Part shown: positions 10,063-10,500 of the stretch, piece by piece
Position numbering within the stretch: the stretch's first letter is position 1
How the letters are laid out: each line of letters starts with the position of its first letter
Assembly (NCBI GenBank): GCA_001953115.1
Contig: LSSL01001751.1
Coordinates: forward strand, 22,181 to 32,680
DNA from: Smittium mucronatum
Lineage: Eukaryota > Kickxellomycota > Harpellomycetes > Harpellales > Legeriomycetaceae
DNA length: 10,500 nucleotides
Direction of reading: 5' to 3'
The notes under the pieces: generated by a model
What the model saw: the letters and a program-made list of their open reading frames with translations, nothing else
The model's database searches: none
What the model was told of the DNA's origin: nothing
Translations under genes and position numbers: made by a program

Positions 10063-10260
10063 TTCCCAATCGAATGAAAGTTTTTCCAAGTTATTTGAAA
10101 AGTTTTCCCAAAATAATCATACAATTTCCCAATGAAAGAAACTCCATCCCAAACAGCCAATAAAATTTTCCAAAATTAATGTAATAGTTTCCCAAAAAAT
10201 AACACAATCTCCCAAAACCCCTGAATTCATTTCCCAAAAACTTACGCGCTATTTCCCAAG
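10063..10260. repeat. Regularly spaced TTCCCAA-core array, about 21-bp period
   Basis: Ten copies of a core close to TTCCCAA (two read TTCCAA, one ATCCCAA, one CTCCCAA) have their last C at 10067, 10087, 10109, 10130, 10150, 10171, 10193, 10213, 10235 and 10257. Gaps are 20,22,21,20,21,22,20,22,22, a mean of about 21.1 bp. The spacers between cores differ in sequence but hardly in length. Core positions fall in all three codon phases, so the spacing is not tied to a reading frame. The minus-strand open frame across it, with repeated LG dipeptides, is probably a by-product. It may be a decayed 21-bp minisatellite or a set of sites phased to two helical turns. Confidence 0.8.
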
Positions 10261-10500
10261 AGGGAGAATTATAAAAATAGCCATTTTTTATTTTCAGAAT
10301 CAATTTGAAATATTCTAATGTCTAAAAAAGTTCTTTCTAATTTCTTATTGGTTTTTATTTAAAATTCCCATTAGTAAAAATAATTATTAAGTTGTAAGAA
10401 ATAAAAATACTCTTTAATCTCTCACTAGGACTAAATAAACAGGCTAATTTTTTATCAATAATTTGTGTCTAAAAGGGTAATACACTCTTTCTTTTTTTTT
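10261..10500. other. A+T-rich flank, no gene seen
   Basis: The TTCCCAA cores stop at 10260 and the sequence returns to ordinary A/T-rich composition. A TTTTATTTTCAG word at about 10286-10297 resembles a splice acceptor, but no open exon follows it. The window ends in a T run. Confidence 0.5.

Noticed and set aside
10091..10303. Minus-strand open frame with recurring LG dipeptides, possibly a seven-residue repeat protein
   Set aside because: The DNA cores giving LG fall in all three codon phases and gaps vary from 20 to 22 bp, so the repeat is not frame-locked. The frame also starts with TTG.

Overview
The window looks like nuclear DNA from a very A+T-rich eukaryote. No bacterial-style gene arrangement is visible. 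One spliced protein gene on the + strand (about 4657-6622) has five GT...AG introns that all keep phase, CTAAA/TACTAAA-like branch sites and a 3' AATAAA signal. The predicted protein resembles a family I know from animals, the mitochondrial fission regulators (MTFR1/MTFR2/MTFR1L, Pfam Mito_fiss_reg). An animal with a very A+T-rich genome, for example some arthropod, is therefore my best guess. The species cannot be fixed from this sequence.

Layout. 1-4656 is low-complexity A+T-rich sequence with no gene I can support. It holds a C9 run (776-784), a G10 run followed by TGG triplets (1642-1660) and a few short dispersed repeats. A somewhat less A+T-rich stretch lies at about 2600-4600. 4657-6622 is the only convincing gene: six coding exons (4657-4800, 4995-5151, 5268-5318, 5395-5727, 5820-5911, 6044-6622) and 451 predicted residues. 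It is followed by a short 3' UTR ending near the AATAAA at 6804-6809. 6830-10060 is again gene-free and even richer in A and T. At 10063-10260 ten copies of a short TTCCCAA-type core recur every 20-22 bp with unrelated spacers. This is the most unusual non-genic structure in the window.

How it fits together. The predicted protein has a Ser/Thr-Pro-rich and basic N-terminal half, a short leucine-heptad coiled coil, a 15-residue polyproline tract and a C-terminal Leu/Met-rich motif containing EMN and RLKPV. That order matches the fission-regulator family. A generic WH2-type actin-binding polyproline protein is the main alternative. The surrounding DNA gives no operon-like or functional context.
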